Positions 1 through 8,979 of a DNA stretch of 53,443 nt are shown piece by piece. This DNA is from Gammaproteobacteria bacterium (GTDB taxonomy: Bacteria; Pseudomonadota; Gammaproteobacteria; UBA9214): NCBI GenBank assembly GCA_022340485.1, contig JAJDNX010000101.1:1-53443 (forward strand), in the 5' to 3' direction. The notes beneath the pieces were generated by a model. It was not told where the DNA came from, ran no database searches, and saw nothing but the letters and a program-made list of their open reading frames with translations. The stretch's first letter is position 1, and each line of letters starts with the position of its first letter. The translations under genes were made by a program, and so were the position numbers.

Positions 1-1188
1 GTTGTACTGCGCGAGGGGCCGGCCTTTTTTGATGCGGTGAAGGACCTGCTGCATTGCGATGCAGTGCAACTCGCCTGCATTCATTCACTGAGCACGGCAC
101 AGGCGGAACACATGCTCGCGCTGCTGCGCGGCCCACATGGCACCGAACTGATCCAGGTTGCACACACACTGGATGTCTTCTCTCGCTACGGAATCATCTT
201 CCTGCTGTTCATGGTCGGCCTGCGCACCAGCATAAGCGAAATGCGCCAGGTCGGCCCGGACTCCCTGCGCGTGGCAGTAATCGGTGTCATGGTGCCCTTC
301 CTGCTCGGGGTTGCATCATCGCGCCTGCTGATTCCCGACATTCCACTGCATACCAGCCTGTTTCTCGGTGCGGCACTTGGCGCCACCAGTGTCGGCATCA
401 CCGTCATGGTGCTGCAGGAACTGAAAATGGAGGGTACCAAAATTGCACGCATTATCGTCGGTGCCGCGGTCATTGATGACATTCTTGGCCTGGTACTGCT
501 CTCGATTGTCAGTGGCATCGTCGTCACCGGCGGCATCGAGACTGCACAGATACTGGTGGTGGTCATCATGACCGGCCTGTTCCTGACCGGTGCCATCGTG
601 CTGGGACCCTGGCTGTTGAAAATCACCATCTACCTGGTACGCCATCTCGATCTGATGGAAGCAAAGATGTTTATTTCCTTCCTGTTTGTCATGGTGCTGG
701 CGTGGATGGCAAACCTGGCGGGGCTGGCCACCATCGTCGGGGCGTTTACCGCGGGACTGATCATGCAGGATGCCTATTTCAGGCATTGGGGCCATGAGCA
801 CGAACATACCGTCTGTATCAAGGACCTGATCATGCCACTGGAGGTCATCCTGGTACCGATCTTCTTCGTGCTGATGGGCATAGAGGTAAAGCTGGAGATG
901 TTCCTCCACTGGAATATCGTATTCCTCGCAGCCGGCCTGCTGGTATCGGCAATCATCGGCAAACTGCTTGCCGGGCTCGGCGCGTCCCGCGATAGCAATC
1001 GCCTGGCGATCGGTATCGGCATGCTGCCACGCGGTGAGGTTGGCCTGATCTTCGCCGCAATCGGCAAGAGCCTTGGGGTGATCGATGACGCATTGTTCTC
1101 TGCCATCGTGCTGATGGTTATCCTGACAAGCCTGCTGGCACCACCATTGCTGAAACTGAGCCTGCAGCGAACCGCAAACCCCGCCTGA
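1..1188 (+). CDS. Cation:proton antiporter, CPA2/KefB-NapA-like (5' truncated by window edge)
   Basis: Frame open from base 1; multi-TM protein with GAALGATSVGITVMVLQEL, VGAAVIDDILGLVLL and GMLPRGEVGLIFA motifs typical of CPA2 exchangers. Confidence 0.85.
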   Translation, partial: VVLREGPAFFDAVKDLLHCDAVQLACIHSLSTAQAEHMLALLRGPHGTELIQVAHTLDVFSRYGIIFLLFMVGLRTSISEMRQVGPDSLRVAVIGVMVPFLLGVASSRLLIPDIPLHTSLFLGAALGATSVGITVMVLQELKMEGTKIARIIVGAAVIDDILGLVLLSIVSGIVVTGGIETAQILVVVIMTGLFLTGAIVLGPWLLKITIYLVRHLDLMEAKMFISFLFVMVLAWMANLAGLATIVGAFTAGLIMQDAYFRHWGHEHEHTVCIKDLIMPLEVILVPIFFVLMGIEVKLEMFLHWNIVFLAAGLLVSAIIGKLLAGLGASRDSNRLAIGIGMLPRGEVGLIFAAIGKSLGVIDDALFSAIVLMVILTSLLAPPLLKLSLQRTANPA

Positions 1189-1358
1189 GCAAGCCGGCAG
1201 AGCTGCTTTATGCAGTACACGCGTCATGGGATAATCTTTTTGCAAACATGCCGGTACCTGTGAACCGGCTGGCTGAATAGAACAGGCGGAACATCAACCA
1301 CCATGCGATCTTCATCACGACATCAGGATACGGCCGGCGAACGGCTGGCAGCGCACCC

Positions 1359-1844
1359 ATGGGCAAGTTGAGGCACGCAATCAATCTGGGGTTGTTTCTA
1401 TTCGCCCTGTGGCTGCTGTTGTCCGGTCATTACACTCCCCTGCTGCTGCTACTGGGGACTGTGTCGACACTGCTGGTGGTGCTGCTGACGACCCGTGCAG
1501 ACCTGATCGACCGGGAGATCCAGCCCGTACTGATCAAACCCTCGGTACTGCTCTACTGGGCCTGGCTGGGTCGGGAAATCGTCAAGTCAAATATTGACGT
1601 CAGCCGCCGCATCCTCAACCCCACTCTGCCCATCAGTCCGACGATTTTCACCCTCAGGGCTACACAGAAAACCGAACTGGGACGGGTCACCTATGCAAAC
1701 TCGATCACCCTGGTGCCGGGCACGGTCACCGTAGACGTCGAAGAGGACCTGTTCACGGTACATGCCCTGACGCAGGAAATCGCAGCAGACCTGAAGCGCG
1801 GTGAAATGAACCGCCGGGTTTGCGAGGTGGAGAAGGTTTTTTAA
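1359..1844 (+). CDS. mnhE: Mrp/Mnh-type Na+/H+ antiporter subunit E
   Basis: 161 aa; ANSITLVPGTVTVDVEEDLFTVHAL motif of MnhE; stop overlaps next start (TAATG). Confidence 0.88.
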   Translation: MGKLRHAINLGLFLFALWLLLSGHYTPLLLLLGTVSTLLVVLLTTRADLIDREIQPVLIKPSVLLYWAWLGREIVKSNIDVSRRILNPTLPISPTIFTLRATQKTELGRVTYANSITLVPGTVTVDVEEDLFTVHALTQEIAADLKRGEMNRRVCEVEKVF

Positions 1845-2131
1845 TGTTCATCGCCGTATCAAGCGTGATTCTGATTGCCATTGCCGTGGGCCTGGTGCGC
1901 GCCATCCGCGGGCCTAGCCTCTATGATCGCGTACTGGCCGCCAACATGATCGGAACACTGACCGTGCTGATGGTCGCCATCCTCGGTTTTATGACCGGAC
2001 GTCCCGAGTTCCTGGATATTGCCCTGGTGTACGTGCTGATCTCCTTCGTGAGCACCCTGGCCGTGCTGCGAGTACACAACCCCGGTGCTGGCACAACGGC
2101 CAGCAGTGTCAAAGGATCCGGGGAACAGTGA
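1844..2131 (+). CDS. mnhF: Mrp/Mnh-type antiporter subunit F
   Basis: RAIRGPSLYDRVLAANMIGT...PEFLDIALVYVLISFV typical MnhF; ATG at 1844 preferred over the 1820 ORF start. Confidence 0.87.
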   Translation: MFIAVSSVILIAIAVGLVRAIRGPSLYDRVLAANMIGTLTVLMVAILGFMTGRPEFLDIALVYVLISFVSTLAVLRVHNPGAGTTASSVKGSGEQ

Positions 2132-2448
2132 TGGACATGGTGCTTGCGGTACTGAGCTGGAGCTGCCTGCTGGGGGGCGCGATCTTCCTGCTGATTGGTG
2201 CACTTGGGGTGCTGCGGTTTCCCGACTTTTATACCCGCCTGCATGCCGTCAGCGTCTGCGACACCCTGGGCGCAGGACTGGTACTGGCGGGATTGATGCT
2301 GCAGGGCGGCTTTAGCCTGGTGACGGTAAAATTGCTGCTGATGTTCTATTTCATGATGTTCACCGGACCGACGGCCGTTCATGCACTGGCCCAGGCGGCC
2401 ATGCAGGGGAAGTTGCAAGCGGTTGTGGATGAGCACGAGCCTGAATAA
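2128..2448 (+). CDS. mnhG: Mrp/Mnh-type antiporter subunit G
   Basis: GAIFLLIGALGVLRFPDFYTRLHA...DTLGAGLVL motif of MnhG; start GTG 2128 or ATG 2131. Confidence 0.87.
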   Translation: MMDMVLAVLSWSCLLGGAIFLLIGALGVLRFPDFYTRLHAVSVCDTLGAGLVLAGLMLQGGFSLVTVKLLLMFYFMMFTGPTAVHALAQAAMQGKLQAVVDEHEPE

Positions 2449-3410
2449 TGGAGAACCTGATAAACGATGTACTGCTCGGGCTGCTGATGATTACCGGCTT
2501 TGCCATCGTGCGCATGAAAAGTCTGCTTGGGGTAACCATGCTGACCAGCATCTACAGCCTGCTATCGGCATCCTTGTTCGTAGTACTGGACGCCGTCGAC
2601 GTTGCCCTCACCGAGGCAGCCATTGGTGCGGGCATTGCAACCGTCCTGATGGTGGCAACGGTTGCCCTCACCACGGACGAGGAAAAAGTGCCGCGGCACA
2701 CCCCGCTACTGCCACTGCTCGTGGTCATGGCAACCGGTGCGGCCCTCATCTACGGCACCCTGGATATGCCACACCACGGCGATCCACTGGCACCCGCACA
2801 CCGCTATGTGGCAGACAGCTATCTGCACGATTCACCAGTGGAAATCGGCGTCCCGAATGTTGTCACCTCGGTGCTCGCGAGTTATCGCGGCTACGACACC
2901 CTCGGCGAGGTGACGGTGATTTTCACTGCCGCCGCCGGTGTACTCGCGTTGCTGGGTTATCGCACCCGCGGGCGAAATATCGAAGCGGCCGGCATCAGGA
3001 AACAGGTTGTGCTGCGTGTCATTGCCAAACTGTTCTTCCCGCTGATCTTGCTGTTTGCACTCTATGTGCAATTTCATGGTGACTATGGCCCCGGTGGCGG
3101 CTTCCAGGCAGGGGTAATCTTTGCCACCGGTTTCATTCTCTATGCCCTGGCCTTTGGACTGGGTACCGCACAACGGCTCATCCCAAGCCAGTTGCTGCGG
3201 ATCCTGGCGGCGGCCGGTGTGCTGATTTATGCGGCTGTCGGCCTCGAGAGCATGCTGCTGGGTGGAAAGTTCCTTGAGTATCGCGTGCTCGCCGATGACC
3301 CCATTGCCGGACAGCACCTCGGCATCCTGCTCATCGAACTGGGTGTCGGAATTACCGTTGCCTCGGTGATGCTGATTATCTATTACGGTTTTGTCAGCCG
3401 GCGGCACTAG
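2448..3410 (+). CDS. Fused DUF4040/MbhD-like + MnhB-like antiporter subunit
   Basis: N-term LTEAAIGAGIATVLMVATV (DUF4040/MbhD-like); middle RGYDTLGEVTVIFTAAAGV; C-term GDYGPGGGFQAGVIFATGFIL (MnhB). Confidence 0.85.
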   Translation: MENLINDVLLGLLMITGFAIVRMKSLLGVTMLTSIYSLLSASLFVVLDAVDVALTEAAIGAGIATVLMVATVALTTDEEKVPRHTPLLPLLVVMATGAALIYGTLDMPHHGDPLAPAHRYVADSYLHDSPVEIGVPNVVTSVLASYRGYDTLGEVTVIFTAAAGVLALLGYRTRGRNIEAAGIRKQVVLRVIAKLFFPLILLFALYVQFHGDYGPGGGFQAGVIFATGFILYALAFGLGTAQRLIPSQLLRILAAAGVLIYAAVGLESMLLGGKFLEYRVLADDPIAGQHLGILLIELGVGITVASVMLIIYYGFVSRRH

Positions 3411-3442
3411 CCTGATAACAACGGCCACAGAACCCGTTCATA

Positions 3443-3514
3443 GCCACGGAAGCACACGGAAAGAATGCTATTAACGAGTTCATCGTTCCATGTTCTTCCG
3501 TGTGCTTCCGTGGC
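3443..3514. repeat. Perfect 19-bp inverted repeat (intergenic palindromic element inside the Mrp operon)
   Basis: gccacggaagcacacggaa (3443-3461) and its exact reverse complement ttccgtgtgcttccgtggc (3496-3514), 34-nt loop. Confidence 0.9.
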
Positions 3515-3561
3515 AATATTTTTACGTTTTTTTAAGTTGCACCTGGATTGGAGAATAACGA

Positions 3562-3918
3562 ATGTCCGAGCTGTTGGGTCACTACAACTACTGGATCGTC
3601 ATCGTCCTGATGATGACCGGATTCTATATCGTTATTGCTCGACCCAACCTGATCAAGAAAGTCATTGGATTGTTTATCTTCCAGACCTCGGTGTTTATTT
3701 TTTTTATCAGCATAGCCAAGGTAGAGGGCGGCACGGCACCGATCATTGAGGAAGGCATCAGTGTCTACTCCAATCCGCTGCCACACGTGCTGATCCTCAC
3801 CGCCATCGTTGTCGGTCTTGCGACCACAGCCCTCGGGCTGGCGCTGGTGGTACGCATCAGGGAAGCCTACGGAACCATCAACGAAGACGACATCCACGTG
3901 CAGGACGAGGAAAGATGA
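3562..3918 (+). CDS. mnhC: Mrp/Mnh-type antiporter subunit C (NuoK-like)
   Basis: Three-TM NuoK-like protein; NPLPHVLILTAIVVGLATTALGLALVVRI motif. Confidence 0.87.
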   Translation: MSELLGHYNYWIVIVLMMTGFYIVIARPNLIKKVIGLFIFQTSVFIFFISIAKVEGGTAPIIEEGISVYSNPLPHVLILTAIVVGLATTALGLALVVRIREAYGTINEDDIHVQDEER

Positions 3919-3928
3919 GTTTCACACT

Positions 3929-5413
3929 GTGCTGAGCACACACCTTCCCGCCCTGCAGGTCGTGTTACCGCTGGCCTCCGCCCCGGTATGCCTGCTGTTG
4001 CGCCATCCGCGCCATGCATGGGCCTGTGCACTGACAATCAGCTGGCTGGTTCTTGCAATTGCGGTCATGCTGGTGCAGCAGGTCGCTGCCACGGGGACAA
4101 TTTCCTATGCCATCGGCGCCTGGGCAACCCCCTGGGGGATTGAGTACCGTATCGACATGGCCGGCGCCCTGATGATTCTTGTCGTCGCCACCATTGGTGC
4201 CGTGGTACTGCCGTTTGCCGGGCGCAGCATTCAGCAGGAGATTCGCAAAAAACACAGCGGCCTGTTCTATACCTGTTTTCTGTTATGCCTGGCTGGTCTG
4301 CTGGGTATTGTGGTCACCGGTGATGCCTTCAATCTGTTCGTATTTCTGGAAATCTCCTCGCTGTCATCCTATGTGCTGATCAGCCTCGGCTGCACGCGCC
4401 GCGCCCTCACCGCTGCCTTCCAGTACCTGGTGATGGGCACCATCGGCGCCACCTTTATCCTGATCGGTGTCGGCTTGCTGTACATGCTCACCGGTACCCT
4501 CAACATGGTGGATATTTCACAACGGCTGACTGAAGTGGCGGATACACGCACCATACGAGTCGCCTTTGCCTTCGTGACCGTGGGCGTCAGTATCAAGCTG
4601 GCGCTGTTCCCGCTGCACCTGTGGCTGCCAAATGCCTATACCTTTGCCCCGTCGGTGGTTTCGGCGTTCTTCGCGGCCACCGCGACCAAGGTCGGGATCT
4701 ACGTGTTGTTGCGGTTGTTCTTCACGGTGTTCGGTATCGGCTTTTCCTTTGTGGCCATGCATGTCGGCGAGATCATGATGCTGCTGGCAGCAGCGGCCAT
4801 GATGGTTGCCTCGCTGGTCGCCATTTTCCAGAACAATGTCAAGCGCATGCTGGCCTACTCGAGCGTGGCCCAGATCGGCTACATCATCCTCGGCATCAGC
4901 CTTGCCAGCCGCGATGGTGTCGCGGCAGGCATGATCCACCTGTTCAACCATGCGCTGATCAAGTGTGCACTGTTCCTCTCGCTTGGCTGTATTTTTCTGC
5001 GCCTGGGCTCGGTTGAACTCCAGGACATGCGCGGTCTTGCGAAGAGGATGCCCTGGACCATGGCCGCATTTGTAGCGGGCGGCCTGAGCCTGATCGGACT
5101 GCCACTTACGTCCGGGTTCATCAGCAAATGGTACCTGGTCGGCGCAGCTCTCACGGACGGCTACTGGCCGCTGGCCGTGCTGATCCTGCTGAGCTCACTG
5201 CTGGCACTGATCTACATCTGGCGCGTGGTGGAGACCGCTTACTTTCAGGTACCCGGTGCCGGAATGCCTTTGGTAAAGGAGGCGCCGGCCAGCATGCTGA
5301 TACCGGCCTGGCTGCTGATCGGCGCGAACTTCTACATAGGCGTTGATGCCAGCCTGGTCTCCGGAATTGCGCACCAGGCAGCGGGCATCCTGATCGAGCA
5401 GGGGGTCCGATGA
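3929..5413 (+). CDS. mnhD: Mrp/Mnh-type antiporter subunit D (proton-antiporter M domain), copy 1
   Basis: NLFVFLEISSLSSYVL, IKLALFPLHLWLPNAYTFAPSVVSAFFAATATKVGIY; GTG 3929 is the likely start rather than the 3809 ORF start. Confidence 0.87.
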   Translation: MLSTHLPALQVVLPLASAPVCLLLRHPRHAWACALTISWLVLAIAVMLVQQVAATGTISYAIGAWATPWGIEYRIDMAGALMILVVATIGAVVLPFAGRSIQQEIRKKHSGLFYTCFLLCLAGLLGIVVTGDAFNLFVFLEISSLSSYVLISLGCTRRALTAAFQYLVMGTIGATFILIGVGLLYMLTGTLNMVDISQRLTEVADTRTIRVAFAFVTVGVSIKLALFPLHLWLPNAYTFAPSVVSAFFAATATKVGIYVLLRLFFTVFGIGFSFVAMHVGEIMMLLAAAAMMVASLVAIFQNNVKRMLAYSSVAQIGYIILGISLASRDGVAAGMIHLFNHALIKCALFLSLGCIFLRLGSVELQDMRGLAKRMPWTMAAFVAGGLSLIGLPLTSGFISKWYLVGAALTDGYWPLAVLILLSSLLALIYIWRVVETAYFQVPGAGMPLVKEAPASMLIPAWLLIGANFYIGVDASLVSGIAHQAAGILIEQGVR

Positions 5414-5435
5414 AACCAGTGGCAGCCTCAACGGC

Positions 5436-6899
5436 ATGAGCCCGGAGATGACTGTGCTGGCCTGTATCGCGCTGCCGCTGCTGGCGCCGGTGCTAATCAC
5501 GGCAATGCGCCGCTGGCCAAATCCGCGGGAGGCCATCACCCTGCTGACCTCGGTAGGCCTATTGCTGCTGGTGTCTTCACTGCATGATGCAGTGTTGCAT
5601 GGCAGCCGGCCTGCCATTGACCTGCTGGAGCCCCTGCCCGGACTGAAAATTGGTTTTGAGGTCGAACCGCTGGGCCTGCTGTTTGCACTGCTGGCGAGCT
5701 TCCTCTGGGTAGTGACGTCGGTGTATTCCATCGGCTACCTGCGCAGCCTCAACGAATGGCACCAGACTTCCTTTTACTGTTTCTTTGCCATGGCACTCGG
5801 CAGTACCATGGGCATCGCATTTGCCGGCAACCTGTTCACACTGTTCATTTTCTATGAACTGCTGACCCTGTCGACCTATCCACTGGTCACCCATGCCGGC
5901 ACTGCTGCGGCTACCTTCGCCGGCCGCATGTACCTTGGTTACCTGCTGGGCACATCGGTCATCCTGCTACTGCTGGCGCTGATCTGGACCTGGACGCTGG
6001 CCGGCACCCTGGACTTCCGCAGCGGTGGCATACTCGAAGGTATCGTGACACCCGGTGTGGCGGGCATCCTGCTGATACTGTTCATTTTCGGCATCGGCAA
6101 GGCCGCCCTCATACCGTTCCACCTGTGGCTGCCCGCCGCCATGGTGGCGCCGACACCGGTGAGTGCCCTGCTGCACGCCGTCGCCGTGGTTAAGGCCGGT
6201 GTCTTTACCGTACTCAAGGTCGCCGTCTACCTGTTTGGTATCGATTTCCTGGCCGAGATCCCGGCCACCCAGTGGCTGATGTATGTAGCCGCCACCACCC
6301 TGCTACTCGCTGCACTGGTAGCCCTGCGCCAGGACAACCTGAAACTGCGGCTGGCGTGGTCAACCATCAGTCAGCTGTCCTACATCGTGCTGGGCGCACT
6401 GCTGGCGACACCGCTGGGTATTGTCGGCGGCGGCATGCACATCGTCACGCACGCCTTTGCCAAGATCACGCTGTTTTTCTGTGCCGGCGCGATCCTGGTT
6501 GCCACACAAAAGACCCGCATCAGTGAGATGCACGGTCTCGGGCGGCGCATGCCGATTACCATGGGGGCCTTCTTTATCGCCAGCCTCAGCATCATCGGAC
6601 TGCCACCACTGGGTGGATTCTGGAGCAAGTGGTTTCTTGCCCTCGGCACACTGGATACCCAGCAGTATCTCATGCTGGGGGTATTGCTTGCCGGTTCCAT
6701 GCTCAACGTCGCCTATTTGTTACCCATTCCGATGCGCGCCTTTTTCAGCCGCGAACCGGGAAATCCCGGGGACAGTGGCCTACAGGAAGCGCCATCGGCG
6801 TGTGTGGCGGCGCTACTGGTGACCACAGCGGCCTGCGTCGTGCTGTTTTTTTTCCCGGATCCCGTTTACCGTCTATTGCAACTGCTGGTGCAGGGGTAA
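5436..6899 (+). CDS. MrpD/NuoM-like antiporter subunit, copy 2
   Basis: LFTLFIFYELLTLSTYPLV, GKAALIPFHLWLPAAMVAPTPVSALLHAVAVVKAGVF. Confidence 0.87.
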   Translation: MSPEMTVLACIALPLLAPVLITAMRRWPNPREAITLLTSVGLLLLVSSLHDAVLHGSRPAIDLLEPLPGLKIGFEVEPLGLLFALLASFLWVVTSVYSIGYLRSLNEWHQTSFYCFFAMALGSTMGIAFAGNLFTLFIFYELLTLSTYPLVTHAGTAAATFAGRMYLGYLLGTSVILLLLALIWTWTLAGTLDFRSGGILEGIVTPGVAGILLILFIFGIGKAALIPFHLWLPAAMVAPTPVSALLHAVAVVKAGVFTVLKVAVYLFGIDFLAEIPATQWLMYVAATTLLLAALVALRQDNLKLRLAWSTISQLSYIVLGALLATPLGIVGGGMHIVTHAFAKITLFFCAGAILVATQKTRISEMHGLGRRMPITMGAFFIASLSIIGLPPLGGFWSKWFLALGTLDTQQYLMLGVLLAGSMLNVAYLLPIPMRAFFSREPGNPGDSGLQEAPSACVAALLVTTAACVVLFFFPDPVYRLLQLLVQG

Positions 6900-6903
6900 C
6901 TCA

Positions 6904-7152
6904 ATGTCACAGGAACGGCAGCATCTATTCGACAAGCCGGAAAATGTGAGGCGCCTGTTACGGGTACTGTACCTGGCCTGTGCGCTGTTGCTGGCGGCCG
7001 ACCTGTTCGTGCACCGTCATGTCGAGCATGACTGGGAATCACTGTGGGGGTTCTACGCCGGGTTTGGATTCGCGGCCTGTGTATCGCTGGTCCTGATAGC
7101 CAGACAGCTGCGCAAGCTGCTGAAGCGCCCGGAGGATTACTATGAGCGCTAG
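6904..7152 (+). CDS. Small two-TM protein of the Mrp operon (82 aa, function unknown)
   Basis: Begins 4 nt after upstream stop, overlaps downstream start by 11 nt; two hydrophobic segments. Confidence 0.7.
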   Translation: MSQERQHLFDKPENVRRLLRVLYLACALLLAADLFVHRHVEHDWESLWGFYAGFGFAACVSLVLIARQLRKLLKRPEDYYER

Positions 7153-8833
7153 CCTGCCACCGTTTGCAATCTTCTTCGCGGGTGCACTGCTGCTGGTGCT
7201 GCTGCACGGCAGGCTGCAGAAAACCCTGCTACTGCTGGTCCCGCTACTCAGCGTGGCCCTGCTGCTTGGCGTACCGGAGGGGCTGGTTGTCAAGGTACAG
7301 CTACTCGGCTACGAACTGGTGCCTTACCGTACCGATCGGCTGAGCCTGTTGTTCGCGTATGTATTCAACCTGGCAGCATTTATCGGGATAGTCTTTTCAC
7401 TGCATGTGCAGGATCGTATTCAGCACGTTGCCACACTGGTCTATGCCGGCAGTGCGCTTGGTGCCGTACTTGCCGGCGACCTGATCTCAGTGTTTGTCTA
7501 CTGGGAGCTGGCGGCGGTCTCCTCGGTGTTTCTGATCTGGGCACGGCGGTCACCCCGGGCAGTGGCCGCCGGCTGGCGCTACCTGGTGTTCCAGTTTTTA
7601 TCCGGCCTGTTGTTGCTGGCCGGCATACTCATGCGTTTCCACGAAACCGGTTCGCTCGCCTTTGATTATATCGGGCTCGATGACGTTTCGGGCTGGCTGC
7701 TGTTCACCGCCTTTGGTATCAAGTGCGCCTTTCCGTTGCTGCATAACTGGCTGACCGATGCCTATCCCGAGGCCACGCCGAGTGGTACGGTTTTTCTCAG
7801 CGCCTTCACCACCAAGGCCGCCGTTTACATGCTGGCGCGTGGTTTTCCCGGTACCGAGATACTGATTTACATCGGCGCCATCATGACCTGCTTCCCGATC
7901 TTTTATGCCGTCATCGAAAATGATCTGCGGCGGGTACTTGCCTACAGCATGATCAACCAGCTTGGATTCATGGTCTGTGGCATCGGGATAGGCACCAGTC
8001 TCGCAATCAATGGCGCCGTGGCACATGCCTTCAATGACGTGCTTTTCAAGGGTCTGCTGTTTATGTCCATGGGTGCCGTGTTGCACATGACCGGAAAGAT
8101 CAGGGCCACCGATCTTGGTGGGCTCTACAAAAGCATGCCGGTCACCACGGGTCTATGCATCATCGGCGCCTGCTCGATCTCCGCGTTTCCCCTCTTCAGT
8201 GGTTTCGTCAGCAAGTCCCTGGTGATGGCCGCCGCGCTGCAGGAAGGCCACCACTGGGTGTGGCTGGTATTACTGTTTGCCTCTGCCGGCGTATTTCATC
8301 ATGCCGGCATCAAGATCCCGTTCTTTGCCTTCTTTGCCCAGGACTCCGGCATCCGGACAACCGAACCGCCGTTGAACATGCTACTGGCGATGGCACTGGC
8401 GGCAGTATTGTGCGTAACGATCGGGCTCTGGCCCGCCATGCTCTACAACCTGTTACCCTTCCCCGTGGACTATTCTCCCTATACGGTCACACATGTTCTG
8501 GCACAGCTGCAATTGCTGTTCTTTTCAGCACTGGCATTTACCTGGCTCAAGTTGAGTGGTCTGTACCCGCCGGAGATCCGCTCAGTCAACATTGATGTGG
8601 AGTGGTTCTACCGCTGGCTGGGCCCGCGTGCTGTAGCCCGGATGACGCGGGCACTCGATCGCTGGCAGGTCTATACGCGCATCGGTTTTCTGCGCCATCT
8701 GGGGACATTGTTTGGCACGCTGTTTCTGTATCATGGACCCCAGGGCATCCTGGCACGCACCTGGGCCACCGGCAGCATGGTCCTGTGGGTTGTCATCCTT
8801 CTCGGGCTCTACCTGGTTGCCTATTATTATTGA
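7142..8833 (+). CDS. MrpD/NuoL-M-like antiporter subunit, copy 3
   Basis: LISVFVYWELAAVSSVFLIW, GIKCAFPLLHNWLTDAYPEATPSGTVFLSAFTTKAAVYML. Confidence 0.87.
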   Translation: MSASLPPFAIFFAGALLLVLLHGRLQKTLLLLVPLLSVALLLGVPEGLVVKVQLLGYELVPYRTDRLSLLFAYVFNLAAFIGIVFSLHVQDRIQHVATLVYAGSALGAVLAGDLISVFVYWELAAVSSVFLIWARRSPRAVAAGWRYLVFQFLSGLLLLAGILMRFHETGSLAFDYIGLDDVSGWLLFTAFGIKCAFPLLHNWLTDAYPEATPSGTVFLSAFTTKAAVYMLARGFPGTEILIYIGAIMTCFPIFYAVIENDLRRVLAYSMINQLGFMVCGIGIGTSLAINGAVAHAFNDVLFKGLLFMSMGAVLHMTGKIRATDLGGLYKSMPVTTGLCIIGACSISAFPLFSGFVSKSLVMAAALQEGHHWVWLVLLFASAGVFHHAGIKIPFFAFFAQDSGIRTTEPPLNMLLAMALAAVLCVTIGLWPAMLYNLLPFPVDYSPYTVTHVLAQLQLLFFSALAFTWLKLSGLYPPEIRSVNIDVEWFYRWLGPRAVARMTRALDRWQVYTRIGFLRHLGTLFGTLFLYHGPQGILARTWATGSMVLWVVILLGLYLVAYYY

Positions 8834-8909
8834 GTGGATACCCTGCTCGCCCTCCAAGACCTTGTCATCACGCTGTAAAGCCTCTAATTGACAGAAATCC
8901 CGGCATGAG

Positions 8910-8923
8910 TTGATCCACATCAA
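8910..8923. promoter_or_regulatory. FNR-binding site upstream of hemN
   Basis: TTGATCCACATCAA, perfect match to TTGAT-N4-ATCAA, 66 bp upstream of the hemN ATG (8989). Confidence 0.88.
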
Positions 8924-8979
8924 TTCATATTGCAGCCATCCGATGGAAAATCAGGTGCTGACAACGGTAACAATCTTGC

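Noticed and set aside
8155-8595. Alternative-frame ORFs inside the third MrpD-like gene
   Set aside because: Entirely within a well-supported CDS and of random composition.
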